A program made the translations under genes and the position numbers. This document shows, piece by piece, positions 31,847-39,718 of a DNA stretch of 39,718 nucleotides (its first letter is position 1; every line of letters starts with the position of its first letter). Below the pieces are notes generated by a model. It did no database searches and had not been told where the DNA came from. It saw nothing but the letters and a program-made list of their open reading frames with translations. Source of the DNA: CAZTDD01 sp964612675 (GTDB taxonomy: Bacteria; Hinthialibacterota; Hinthialibacteria; Hinthialibacterales; JAKPRU01). The DNA lies in contig CAZTDD010000059.1 in assembly GCA_964612675.1 (NCBI GenBank), positions 1 through 39,718 on the forward strand. Direction: 5' to 3'.

Positions 31847-34800
31847 TTAAAGACTCTCCTTAGATTTGAATGCATTCTTGATTTCTTTCAAGAGAAGCGG
31901 CAAATCCAAGGGTTTGGTCAGATAATTCGCGAACCCCGAGTTCATCCCCTTATGGATATCTGCGGGCATAGCGCTCGCACTCACAGCAATCACAGGAATG
32001 TCTCGGGTTCTTTCGTCGGCCAGCAAGTAATTCAATGCCTCATACCCGTCCATTCCCGGCAGGTTGATATCGAGCAAGATGAGATCCGGACGATCGGCGC
32101 GAGCGAGATCGATTCCGCTCTGCGCATCCAGGGCCGTTTTCAATTCGATATCGGGTTCCCTGCTCAACGCGTGCCGGACCAATTCGAGATTCGCCGGATT
32201 ATCTTCAATATATAATACCGTGTACGCCCGGCCAACCGGGTCCAGCGGCGCCGTATTCAAGCCAATGGTAGGGGGATCCATCACCAACGGCGCGTGCTTC
32301 GCCAAATCAAGATCGATATAAAAACAGCTTCCTTCTCCCGGCGTGCTCTCCACTCCGATCGTTCCGCCCATCATATCGATGAGTCGTTTGCAGATCGCCA
32401 ATCCGATTCCTGTACCTTCGACCGGCGTTTGATCGGCCCCCAACCGGTTGAATGGTTCAAACAGCGCATTCTCCTGGTCGAGAGAAATGCCCGGCCCTGT
32501 ATCGACCGCGCGAATTCGCAAGCGCTTATCTTCGATATACTCGCAATCGATTGTGACCGATCCGTTCTCCCGGTTGTATTTGACGGCGTTCGAGAGCAGA
32601 TTCAGGAGAACCTGCTTCAATCGCGTCCGATCGGCCACGACAGAAGTATGATAGTGGGGCGCTGTGTTGTCTTTGACGGCGATCCCGTACTGCTCCGCCA
32701 GCGGATCGATCAGCGCCATGACCTCCTCGACCAGGGGACCTAGTTCCACCGACTCCATCGATAGAGTCAAGCGACCGGATTCGATTCGTGCCAGGTCCAG
32801 TATCTCGTTGATGAGGGCAAGAAGATGATTACCGGCTTTCAGGATTTGAGAAACACTCTCGTCCTGCAATTCGGTTAAGGGTTGGCTTGGGTCTGTCTCA
32901 AGCAACTGCGCGAATCCAAGGATGGAATTCAACGGGGTTCGGAGTTCGTGACTCATCCGTGAAAGGAATTCCGATTTGGCCTGGTTTGCCCGTTCCGCTT
33001 CTTCTTTCGCTTCCAGCAGAGCAAGCGCAGTCTGTTTCTGTTTCGTTATGTCTTCTTTGATTGCCACAAAATGAGTGATATTCCCCTCTTCATCCAGTAT
33101 GGGAGAGATCGACGCCGACTCCCAATAGTGCTCACCGTTTTTCTTCCGGTTTCGGATCTCTCCACGCCACTCGCGGCCGCCGGTAATGGTCGCCCACATA
33201 TCTTTGTGGACTTCCTGAGGTGTCCCTTCCGATTTGAGAATCCGCGGGTTTTCGCCCAGAGCTTCCTCCCGCGAGTAACCGGTAACCTGTGTGAATTTTT
33301 CGTTCACATATTCGATTTGTCCCGCTGTATCTGTAATCACTATCGAAGAAGGACTTTGTTTGACGGCGAGGGAGAGTATGCGCAGCTGCTCGTCGGCACG
33401 TTTCCGTTCGGTGAAGTCGAGATGCGTACCAATGGCCCGCACGGGATTGCCTTCCGCATCCCATTCCACCGCTTGTCCGCTACACAAAATCCATCTCCAT
33501 TCGCCCGATTTGGCGCGGAGACGAAACTCGGGCTCGTAATAGGGTGTTTTTCCATCGATATGGTCGTTCAGTTTGCGGATGGCTTCAGGCAAATCCTTCG
33601 GATGGATCAGTTCGGTCCAAGTCCGGTAATGCGGTTCGATCTCTTCCAGTCTGTAGCCGAGCATCTCCGCCCACCGATGATTGAAAACGACGTCCCCCGT
33701 GACAATGTTCCAGTCCCAGAGCCCAAGCCCGGCCGCTCGGACAGACAGTTCGAGGCGCTGTTCGCTTTCCTGTAAGGCCTCCTCCGCCTGTTTGCGCTCG
33801 GTAATGTCCTGGTGGGCCATGACCACCCGTCCCGGTCCCTTCCCCTTAAACCGAGTCACACGCGCCATGAACCATCGTCGGCCGCTCGGCATCGCACACC
33901 AGTATTCCATCGCGTATTCCTCGCGTTCACGGTTTATCACGTCACGGATTCCTTGAGCGATTTCTTCACCGAACGCCTCTTCATCTCCGCTCAGATTGTC
34001 ACATACATCCAGGTAATTCGTACCGATTGGAGCGCCCTGGATATGGGCGCTTTCCTCCCGGGAGAGATTCCGCCAGGCCAAATTGGCCGCAAGGATCGTC
34101 CCGGATTCATCGAGAATGGCGATCTGTGCCGACAGTGCGTCCAACGTGGAACGCAGAAACTGCTGGGAGTCGGCCAGGGCTTCTTCAGCCAATCTCCGTT
34201 CGGTGACATCGACACCGACGGCCCACGCGGCCCACCCTGGAATAGGGAACTCCTGAGAGATGTTCGACCAGGAGATCGATCTGACTGCGCCGTCCTTACA
34301 GGTAACCTCCCACTCCCAGCCTCGAAAAGTTGCGCTTGAAAGGAGACCGTCAATGATTTGTTCGCGGTATCCCTCATTGGGGTACAGACGAGCGAGAGCG
34401 TCTCCCTGCCATAGGATCTCATCTGCCGCATAGCCGGTTACCCGCTCACACTCCCGGTTCCAAAAGACAACAGTGGACTCCTCGTCCAGCGCCATCATCA
34501 TGACAGGCATGTTCTCCATCACCTGCCGGAATCGCTGCTCGCTTTCCCGAACGGCCATTTCGGCCTCATGCCGCTCGGTAACGTCGTGCAAAAACACGAC
34601 GACGTGGGCAACCTCACCGTTTTTATCGAAAATGGGGGACCCAAAGACGTCGAATACCGTTCCGTCCCCTGTATCTCCTTGAGAGAGGGTACATGTAAAC
34701 GGCGCCTTTGTTTTGATGACACGTTCGAGAAGACATGGATGATGTTTCCGATCGCAATATGAATCCCGCCCGCAAGCGACAAGATAGCAACCGGCTGCGT

Positions 34801-35218
34801 CGGGTCTAGAATTCTGCTTTTCGAGTTTCTCGCCGGCAGTCCGGTTGGTGAGAATGACTTTGTGATGCCGGTCCACAACCATCATCGGCTCCGCAATACC
34901 ATCAATCACCGTTTGCAGAAAATTCATCGAGTCGCGTACGGATATTTCCGCCTCTCTGCGCCGCATGGTCGCGCGCGACAGGACGCAATATCCTGCACCG
35001 AGGAGCCCCGCGCCCAAAAGGCCGAGGGCAACAACACCGCCGATAAATGAAAAAACCTGCGCACGGATGGGATCTTGCTCGGGGGCTTTCGTGTCGCCTC
35101 CCCAGGCAAGGGGTGCAAATTCGGAAAAAGCAATCGTCGCAGCCAAGAGCCAAACAGAAAACACCAAGGACCATCTTGTGACCGGCCGTAAGCTCGATTC
35201 AAGGTCACGTGTCAACAT
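31847..35218 (-). CDS. Hybrid sensor histidine kinase with five PAS domains
   Basis: 1123 residues. Two membrane helices (about 16-33 and 57-82) flank a very short outer loop, so sensing is mainly cytoplasmic. Five PAS domains follow (about 95-215, 225-340, 350-475, 485-605, 615-730), most ending in a D-(I/V/F)-TERK/R-like motif. The first has Cys144, 149, 155 and 162 with HHP between the last two. The kinase core has His757 in SRMSHELRTPLNSILGF and an ATP-binding domain with ADRTRLKQVLLNLLSNAVKY and GTGIGLAICKRL. A receiver domain ends it, with Asp1050 in LILLDINLP. The start at MLTRDLESS follows GGAGAAG; an upstream ATG adds seven residues. The next gene is its likely partner regulator. Confidence 0.94.
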   Translation of the reverse strand: MLTRDLESSLRPVTRWSLVFSVWLLAATIAFSEFAPLAWGGDTKAPEQDPIRAQVFSFIGGVVALGLLGAGLLGAGYCVLSRATMRRREAEISVRDSMNFLQTVIDGIAEPMMVVDRHHKVILTNRTAGEKLEKQNSRPDAAGCYLVACGRDSYCDRKHHPCLLERVIKTKAPFTCTLSQGDTGDGTVFDVFGSPIFDKNGEVAHVVVFLHDVTERHEAEMAVRESEQRFRQVMENMPVMMMALDEESTVVFWNRECERVTGYAADEILWQGDALARLYPNEGYREQIIDGLLSSATFRGWEWEVTCKDGAVRSISWSNISQEFPIPGWAAWAVGVDVTERRLAEEALADSQQFLRSTLDALSAQIAILDESGTILAANLAWRNLSREESAHIQGAPIGTNYLDVCDNLSGDEEAFGEEIAQGIRDVINREREEYAMEYWCAMPSGRRWFMARVTRFKGKGPGRVVMAHQDITERKQAEEALQESEQRLELSVRAAGLGLWDWNIVTGDVVFNHRWAEMLGYRLEEIEPHYRTWTELIHPKDLPEAIRKLNDHIDGKTPYYEPEFRLRAKSGEWRWILCSGQAVEWDAEGNPVRAIGTHLDFTERKRADEQLRILSLAVKQSPSSIVITDTAGQIEYVNEKFTQVTGYSREEALGENPRILKSEGTPQEVHKDMWATITGGREWRGEIRNRKKNGEHYWESASISPILDEEGNITHFVAIKEDITKQKQTALALLEAKEEAERANQAKSEFLSRMSHELRTPLNSILGFAQLLETDPSQPLTELQDESVSQILKAGNHLLALINEILDLARIESGRLTLSMESVELGPLVEEVMALIDPLAEQYGIAVKDNTAPHYHTSVVADRTRLKQVLLNLLSNAVKYNRENGSVTIDCEYIEDKRLRIRAVDTGPGISLDQENALFEPFNRLGADQTPVEGTGIGLAICKRLIDMMGGTIGVESTPGEGSCFYIDLDLAKHAPLVMDPPTIGLNTAPLDPVGRAYTVLYIEDNPANLELVRHALSREPDIELKTALDAQSGIDLARADRPDLILLDINLPGMDGYEALNYLLADERTRDIPVIAVSASAMPADIHKGMNSGFANYLTKPLDLPLLLKEIKNAFKSKESL

Positions 35219-35467
35219 ACGACTTCTCCATGGACACACAGTCGCCGCCGCGTGTCTTCAGAGCGTTGAGCAACCCCGATTCCTCACTCTGTCTGTAGGC
35301 AGTCTGGAGTAGAGATTCTCAATCAGAGAGTGTCCGGGGTCAGTTGAGACGGGTACTCTCTCCCATGATCTCATCTTAGGAGCATAACAAACGAGTTCAA
35401 AAGATCCGCCCCTGGTCCACCGGAATCTCTTCGAGTTCTTTAGGCGATGTGTGTCGCTAGAGGTGCG

Positions 35468-36601
35468 CTATCGGGTTCCAAGTATCCAGGCGCGGTTGAA
35501 ACGAGCGATAGTAAGCCGCTGGTTGTACCGCTCCTCTCCGCATTCGTAAAGGCAGAAGATGGTGCCATCCTTCGCGACTGCGAGATCCGAATAGCCCGCT
35601 CGTCCCGGGTCGAGTTCGTGAGAGTATTTCCAGGTCCGTCCCTCATCGGTGCTTAAGCGAACTGTCAAATTCCTCCGATTCGCACCACTGACCTTCCCGT
35701 CCACTGTCACAGCCGGGTTTGCAAACAGCACCTCACGATCCGTCAGTTTGATCATACTCGCCTGGCAGGTCGGGCACGGTAAATCGGTCTCCAACACCGG
35801 TTCGCACCAGGTTACTCCTGCATCCTTGCTCACCGAGGTCGCCCGATACCCGGATCCATAGGCGCGCATGTTCAAAAATAGGGACCCGTCGCGCCGTTCG
35901 ATGACCATGGCCTCATTCAGTCGCCGGATCGTGGGCGGTACGAGACCTCCCGTGTGCCAAGTCACTCCCGCGTCGTCGGAGTAGATGATTCCCGATTGGT
36001 AGCGTCTGTTCGTCACGTTCTTATTGACGTCGCGCCGTTCACGGTCGGAGACCCAAACCGGTGCGATCAGGCGGCCCGTGCTCATCTGGATTCCATGCCC
36101 GGGACCGGTGGCGATGCGTACCAGAGGATAGTCGAAACCGTCGAGAATCCCGGTGTGTTCCATCGGTTCGCTCCACGTGAGGCCGTCGTCCGTGCTCTTT
36201 GTATAAAACAGGCGCTTATTGTTGTGGGTAAACGGCAGGTGAATCGTTCCGTTCTCATCCACGATGGGACACGGGTTCCCGATCGTAATCGGTGCGTCGC
36301 CGCCTTCTTCGTGGACGGTCATTTGTTCGGACCAGGTTTTGCCGCCGTCTTCGCTGCGTTTGACAAGCAGGTCGATATCGCCCTCGTCGCTCGCGCTGCT
36401 TTTGCGGCCTTCGCAGAACGCGAGCAATGTCCCTTCCGCCGTCACAACCAACGCCGGGATGCGGTACGTGTGATAGCCGTCCTTACCGCCTTCGTAAACG
36501 AATGTCTTGGATATCAGCGGGGTTTGAGCGGAGGGAGAATAAGGGTACAGCCCGATCCAGGTGACGATTGAGATAATTGCGACTCGCATTATTGGGATCA
36601 T
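35468..36601 (-). CDS. Secreted exo-alpha-sialidase (GH33)
   Basis: 377 residues with an N-terminal signal sequence (about 1-25). Sialidase landmarks are the YRIP motif with Arg47 of the arginine triad, CEGRK...SDEGDIDLLVKRS with the acid/base aspartate, LNEAMVIE with the candidate glutamate, and GRAGYSDL with the candidate nucleophile tyrosine. Five Asp boxes of the S-x-D-x-G-x-T-W type are visible: SEDGGKTW, STDDGLTW, SDDAGVTW, SKDAGVTW and STDEGRTW. It cleaves terminal sialic acids from glycans outside the cytoplasm. AAGGAGG lies seven bases before the ATG. No nan catabolic genes (nanA, nanT) are in the window. The BadF-type kinase 6 kb away might act later in the pathway. Confidence 0.9.
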   Translation of the reverse strand: MIPIMRVAIISIVTWIGLYPYSPSAQTPLISKTFVYEGGKDGYHTYRIPALVVTAEGTLLAFCEGRKSSASDEGDIDLLVKRSEDGGKTWSEQMTVHEEGGDAPITIGNPCPIVDENGTIHLPFTHNNKRLFYTKSTDDGLTWSEPMEHTGILDGFDYPLVRIATGPGHGIQMSTGRLIAPVWVSDRERRDVNKNVTNRRYQSGIIYSDDAGVTWHTGGLVPPTIRRLNEAMVIERRDGSLFLNMRAYGSGYRATSVSKDAGVTWCEPVLETDLPCPTCQASMIKLTDREVLFANPAVTVDGKVSGANRRNLTVRLSTDEGRTWKYSHELDPGRAGYSDLAVAKDGTIFCLYECGEERYNQRLTIARFNRAWILGTR

Positions 36602-36743
36602 GTATTTCCTCCTTCAGCGCGACGAACGTTCAGATCACAGATGCCATATCGGACGAAACGGCGAGACTTTGATCGCAGAGAATAGGACTTGATTCTCGAA
36701 AGAAGGTCGACCACGCCCTGCAGCTTCTCGAGTGAACAGAATG

Positions 36744-37607
36744 TCAGATTCCCCAGGTATCCTGTCGGCGCCTAAAGTACATCATGAGTCTGTAATACCT
36801 CGCGGCCAGCTTATGGTTCTCTGTCTTTGAGAACTTCTCATACTGCGACTCAACGAAATCACGAGCCTCGATGACCATCTCTTTCTTGATCGGTTCTTTT
36901 GGAGCTTCTTTGACCCATGATCCCAAGAAATCGAGCATATACGTGCCGTCGGAATCCTGTACAATCATTTGCTTACAGCGCCGAGCCATATCTTTGGCAA
37001 TCTCTCCCAAAGGAGAGATTTCTTGTTGATCGAGAACCCATTTTAGGTAGCGGAGGAGCTCTGTTCCGACAACATATCTCGGGTATTCGGCCAGCCGACT
37101 TTCCAGATCAAAAGCTCTCACTAATGCCGGCCCGTAGACTTCTTTCTCATAGATTTGCGTGGCGATGCCTACATCGATCCCTGCCCGCAAAGGGGTTTGT
37201 TGAGAAAGAGCGTGGAGTCCCAAGAAACTCGTCGCCGTCAATGCTGCGTTGACACCGTTCATGGCGGTGCAGTTTTCATCGTTTCCCATTAGGGGAACAT
37301 AAGCAACAACGGCGTCTGAGAGCCCGTACAAATGAAGGTTTGACTTCTGCGAAGCCAGAAACATTTCCTGCTGTTCAGGACGAACAAGACTAGTATCCGG
37401 ATCGAGAGAATTGTACTCGTCGAACAATGCCTGGAACAAATCTCGAATTAGTTCTACCTTGCCAACACTCTCTTTGACGAGATCATGAAATTCTTCCACT
37501 TCTTCTTTGTTTGTTGGGATCGCTTTAATTCTTCTGAGGATGTCCTTTTGCCCAAGAACGTCAACGTATACCACAAGATAATATTCAAACCGAAGATCGC
37601 CAGCCAT
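36744..37607 (-). CDS. Nucleotide-cyclase-fold-like protein of unknown function
   Basis: 287 residues. The N-terminus YYLVVYVDVLGQKDIL places Asp16 on a first beta strand, and GLSDAVVAYVPL supplies a second acidic site. PLRAGIDVGIATQIYEKEVYGPALVRAFDLESRLAEYPR resembles the RxGIxxG and GxxxVxAxxLE blocks of class III adenylate/guanylate cyclases. Two spaced aspartates would bind metal if this is a cyclase relative. Activity is unproven, and such divergent members are often simply called hypothetical. The ATG at 37607 has GGGAG nine bases upstream and is preferred to GTG 37613. It lies 138 bases after the membrane protein gene, in a visibly AT-richer stretch. Confidence 0.6.
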   Translation of the reverse strand: MAGDLRFEYYLVVYVDVLGQKDILRRIKAIPTNKEEVEEFHDLVKESVGKVELIRDLFQALFDEYNSLDPDTSLVRPEQQEMFLASQKSNLHLYGLSDAVVAYVPLMGNDENCTAMNGVNAALTATSFLGLHALSQQTPLRAGIDVGIATQIYEKEVYGPALVRAFDLESRLAEYPRYVVGTELLRYLKWVLDQQEISPLGEIAKDMARRCKQMIVQDSDGTYMLDFLGSWVKEAPKEPIKKEMVIEARDFVESQYEKFSKTENHKLAARYYRLMMYFRRRQDTWGI

Positions 37608-37751
37608 TTGCACAATCTCCCTCTACTCGTCCCTGCCCGAATCAGCCAGCCTCCACTTCTTCAGTTCCCGTCTTCACAGTAACGAATGACAGCCACCCAA
37701 CATAGCGTCTTGTCATTGAGAAACATGATATAACCACCGATACACCAAACC

Positions 37752-38090
37752 CTATTGCCCCCAGACCCGCAGAGTAACTGTCACACCAACTATAACGATG
37801 AAGATACTCAGAAGATTGCCGACCAAGAAGTAAGTATTTGAGATCTCATTTCCCCTCTCTTCATGAAGACGGGTACCCAGTTTCATGGCGGCAAATGCGA
37901 TTAGTATTTGCGGAAAATCATGCAGCAGAGCCGTAAAAAGAACCAATCGTTCGAGAATTCCCTTAAGGATGGATTTTAAATCCCATGGCGAAAGATCTTC
38001 CGGTCCAAGATAGTGGGTCACAATCGGGAATACAATCAGGCCAACAAGTTCTCCACACACAAAGACGATAATCGCTTCAAGGTATTCCAT
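37752..38090 (-). CDS. Small three-pass membrane protein next to SatD-like gene
   Basis: 112 residues. Hydrophobic segments lie at about 6-27, 47-70 and 85-108, separated by YLGPEDLSPWDLKSI and LGTRLHEERGNEISN. The middle segment, LERLVLFTALLHDFPQILIA, resembles small unnamed membrane proteins that I have seen beside SatD-type genes; this is from memory and needs a search. It starts 15 bases after the SatD-like stop, so the pair is almost certainly one transcript. A role as a membrane effector or sensor partner for the SatD-like protein is plausible but inferred. Confidence 0.6.
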   Translation of the reverse strand: MEYLEAIIVFVCGELVGLIVFPIVTHYLGPEDLSPWDLKSILKGILERLVLFTALLHDFPQILIAFAAMKLGTRLHEERGNEISNTYFLVGNLLSIFIVIVGVTVTLRVWGQ

Positions 38091-38105
38091 GATCGGCTCA
38101 TCCCG

Positions 38106-38732
38106 CTATTCCGCCAAATCCAATATCGCCTCTTTCAGCGCACGGTACTCGTCAACCAATAAATTCCTGCGCCGTTTCCATACTTGACTGCGGTTCTTAT
38201 CGTGTTTGGTACCGACTTTTACGTTATTCGTGTTGGCGATCATGTCCAGAATCAGCGGACCATCCTCAGTATCCCACCGATCGGCGATACCGTCAATAAC
38301 AAAAAACAGGCGATTCAACTGGTTCTCGAGCCAAGCATCGGGAAGCTCGAATTGGAACCGAGGTCTACGTCGAGTTCCATTCGTAAGAAGGTCTCTCGCC
38401 CGGGTTAAGCCAGCCCCCATCATACCATGAGCCTTCATCTTGTTAATCGGTGTCTCGATTTCTCCGTGCACAGCCACGTAGCGGATCTTGAAATTCAGAC
38501 TTTTACGCAAGGCAGTTTCTTCTAGGTAGAAAACCGTGTGAAGAAGGCTGCGCAAAGATTGTGCGACACCTTGGAACTCGTCGCCCAGGGTTACCGTGTA
38601 CGGGGACAGAATCTCCTCTTGAAACTCCTTGTTGCAGTCCGACACAAGTCGCATGAACTTCTTCCTGAGCTGGCGAGCCTCCAGTTGGCTGCTTCCGATA
38701 ACATCGCCCATGAGTATGTAGCGCGCGGTCAT
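38106..38732 (-). CDS. SatD-family-like protein, possible nucleotide-binding regulator
   Basis: 208 residues. The N-terminal part has the SatD pattern ILMGDVIGSS (Asp10) and TVTLGDEFQGVAQSL (Asp51). These two spaced acidic sites recall the metal-binding aspartates of class III cyclases and GGDEF domains. VAVHGEI and GAGLTRARDLL resemble later cyclase blocks. The C-terminal third (RSQVWKRRRNLLVDEYRAL) is basic and helical and may be a DNA- or partner-binding part. SatD was named from a streptococcal locus and its biochemistry is unsettled. The gene is the first of a pair with the membrane protein. Two palindromic operators lie 65-112 bases upstream of its start. Confidence 0.68.
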   Translation of the reverse strand: MTARYILMGDVIGSSQLEARQLRKKFMRLVSDCNKEFQEEILSPYTVTLGDEFQGVAQSLRSLLHTVFYLEETALRKSLNFKIRYVAVHGEIETPINKMKAHGMMGAGLTRARDLLTNGTRRRPRFQFELPDAWLENQLNRLFFVIDGIADRWDTEDGPLILDMIANTNNVKVGTKHDKNRSQVWKRRRNLLVDEYRALKEAILDLAE

Positions 38733-38796
38733 GATTGTCTCGCTGTCTTGAGTCCGAGGTACCGTCCGAAGTCCAAGACGGGCAACACAAGGCAGT

Positions 38797-38844
38797 GTAT
38801 CACAAAAAGTGAAACATAGGGAGAAGTTTCACTAAAAGTGAAAC
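38797..38844. promoter_or_regulatory. Two 19-bp palindromic operators upstream of the SatD-like gene
   Basis: Site 1 (38826-38844) is GTTTCACTAAAAGTGAAAC, with perfect 8-base arms around AAA. Site 2 (38797-38815) is GTATCACAAAAAGTGAAAC, differing at only two of 19 positions. Their starts are 29 bases apart, near three helical turns. They lie between the SatD-like gene and the plus-strand FG-GAP remnant, 65-112 bases from the SatD-like start. Such sites fit a small dimeric helix-turn-helix repressor; none is encoded in the window. Confidence 0.7.
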
Positions 38845-38914
38845 ATACCGGCTTCGCCTCGACTTTCCGCAACGACTGCAAAAGAACGTAACATACTCCG
38901 GAATCCCGGGCAAT

Positions 38915-39651
38915 GTGATATTTTATAGGTCATCGACTGTCCTCACACCGCTCAAAACCGTCAAGTCGAGCCGCAATCTGGTGCTCCTCGTAAGCCTTTT
39001 GGCCTGCCTCGCTCTCTGTCCGACGCATGGTTGGTGTCTGAACCCGCCGACAAACGCGAACGACACAGTGACGGCGGAGGTTCCGGAGGGGCTGGCAAAA
39101 GCGATTCAGACGACGTTTTCGGAATCGTCTTATGAGCCGCTTTGGCGGACGAGCGATGGAAACAAACGAAGACCTGAAGTTGACGGCTTCGGATCCGGGG
39201 ACGGACGACGGGTTTGGCAGTGCCGTTTCGATTTCGGGAGACACTGTCTTGGTGGGAGCTCATACGAAAGACAATGGACCGGACGAAGATGCCGGGGCGG
39301 TATATGAGTGCCTTCTCGAATCCAGTCCGCCGGAGATTGCGCTGCCTGGCGGAGGACTGAGTTTCACCGAGAACGACGGCGCAACGGTCATTGACTCTGG
39401 TGCGCAATGCCGCAACCTCCCGGGACTGGATCTCACTGGCGGGAACCTGACGGTAGATTTTACGCTCAACGGAACGGTTAATGATCGCCTGGGTGTGAAT
39501 CATGTCGGGAGCGGAGCAGGCCAAATCGGCGTCACCGGAAGTGACGTGCAGTACGAAGGAACCACGATTGGAACCATGGCCGGTGCGACGGATGGAAGTA
39601 CACCGCTGGTCATTACGCTCAATGCCGACGCCAACGCAACCAACATCCAGG
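38915..39651 (+). pseudogene. Broken FG-GAP/cadherin-like surface protein gene
   Basis: The first frame (from GTG 38915) encodes a signal-peptide-like stretch (NLVLLVSLLACLALCPTHGW) and then PEGLAKAIQTTFSESSYE. The expected continuation lies one frame over, with the switch between about 39120 and 39165: LKLTASDPGTDDGFG, SAVSISGDTVLVGAHT (an FG-GAP unit), then PPEIALPGGGLSFTENDGATV and LTVDFTLNGTVNDRLGV (cadherin/Calx-like). The second frame then breaks off at about ATNIQ, where related proteins go on for many residues. A frameshift and a truncation in one gene argue for decay, although a sequencing error could explain the frameshift alone. It was probably a secreted or surface adhesin. Confidence 0.7.
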
Positions 39652-39718
39652 CTGGAGGAATTCTCTCGGCTGGACGGTTGTTATGTCATTAAGACAGACG
39701 TCCCGAGCAGGGATGCGT
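39652..39718 (+). mobile_element. Fragment of an IS transposase running off the window
   Basis: In the frame starting at 39652 the sequence reads LEEFSRLDGCYVIKTD and then VPSRDA to the window end. LDGCYVIKTD is a block I associate with the C-terminal half of IS4/IS1634-type DDE transposases. It sits in a different frame from the adhesin remnant and begins where that gene loses its family match, so an insertion or rearrangement boundary probably lies near 39640-39655. Only 22 codons are visible and no terminal inverted repeat or target duplication can be seen. Confidence 0.55.

Noticed and set aside
1..39718. tRNA, rRNA and CRISPR arrays.
   Set aside because: I saw no T-loop/anticodon pattern, rRNA signature or regularly spaced repeats by eye; a covariance-model scan was not possible.

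Overview
The window looks like chromosomal DNA from an uncultured, probably Gram-negative, likely anaerobic bacterium. The pointers are a run of prepilin-type proteins with a near-identical FTLIELLIVVAIIGILAAIA leader, lipoproteins and secreted glycosidases, a split glycine dehydrogenase, a radical-SAM AmrS enzyme and an anaerobe-type CoA-disulfide reductase with a rhodanese tail. Pseudopilins of this style are common in candidate phyla such as Hydrogenedentota, Sumerlaeota and Omnitrophota. That placement is a guess from protein style only. Most genes lie on the minus strand.

Layout from the left. 1-3544: the str operon (rpsL-rpsG-fusA-tuf, reading leftward; only the first 17 codons of tuf are inside), with a good sigma70-type promoter and a leader of about 180 bases. 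3618-7664: a sulfur-flavoured cassette of a YeiH-type putative sulfate exporter, a small membrane protein, a CoA-disulfide reductase-rhodanese fusion and a DGC zinc-binding protein. 7791-7886: an inverted cluster of GC-rich hairpins. 7993-10763: gcvPA-gcvPB. 11042-11131: a previously uncalled 29-residue basic protein. 11282-14836: five prepilin genes, four of them two alternating subtypes (B-A-B-A). 14975-17520: a sugar ABC importer (ATPase and permease) without a binding protein. 17757-20364: a membrane/coiled-coil protein and a zinc-ribbon protein on the plus strand.

20379-25318: a large secreted glycosidase-like protein (DUF5060), an intergenic stretch with an orphan pair of NrdR-box-like palindromes, and an AlbA_2/ATPase protein. 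25538-28388: amrS, divergent from a methyltransferase-lipA pair; LipA would supply the lipoyl group that the glycine cleavage H protein needs. 28369-30583: a leftward group of a PEGA-like lipoprotein, a coiled-coil membrane protein, a BadF-type kinase and an unknown protein. 30726-35218: a five-PAS hybrid histidine kinase followed by an HD-GYP response regulator. 35468-36601: a secreted sialidase.

36744-38732 is visibly more AT-rich and is the most intriguing part: a SatD-like protein, a three-pass membrane protein and a second cyclase-fold-like protein, preceded by two 19-bp palindromic operators. It may be a nucleotide-signalling or defence module; this is inference. The right end holds a broken FG-GAP/adhesin-type gene that runs into what looks like an IS transposase fragment.
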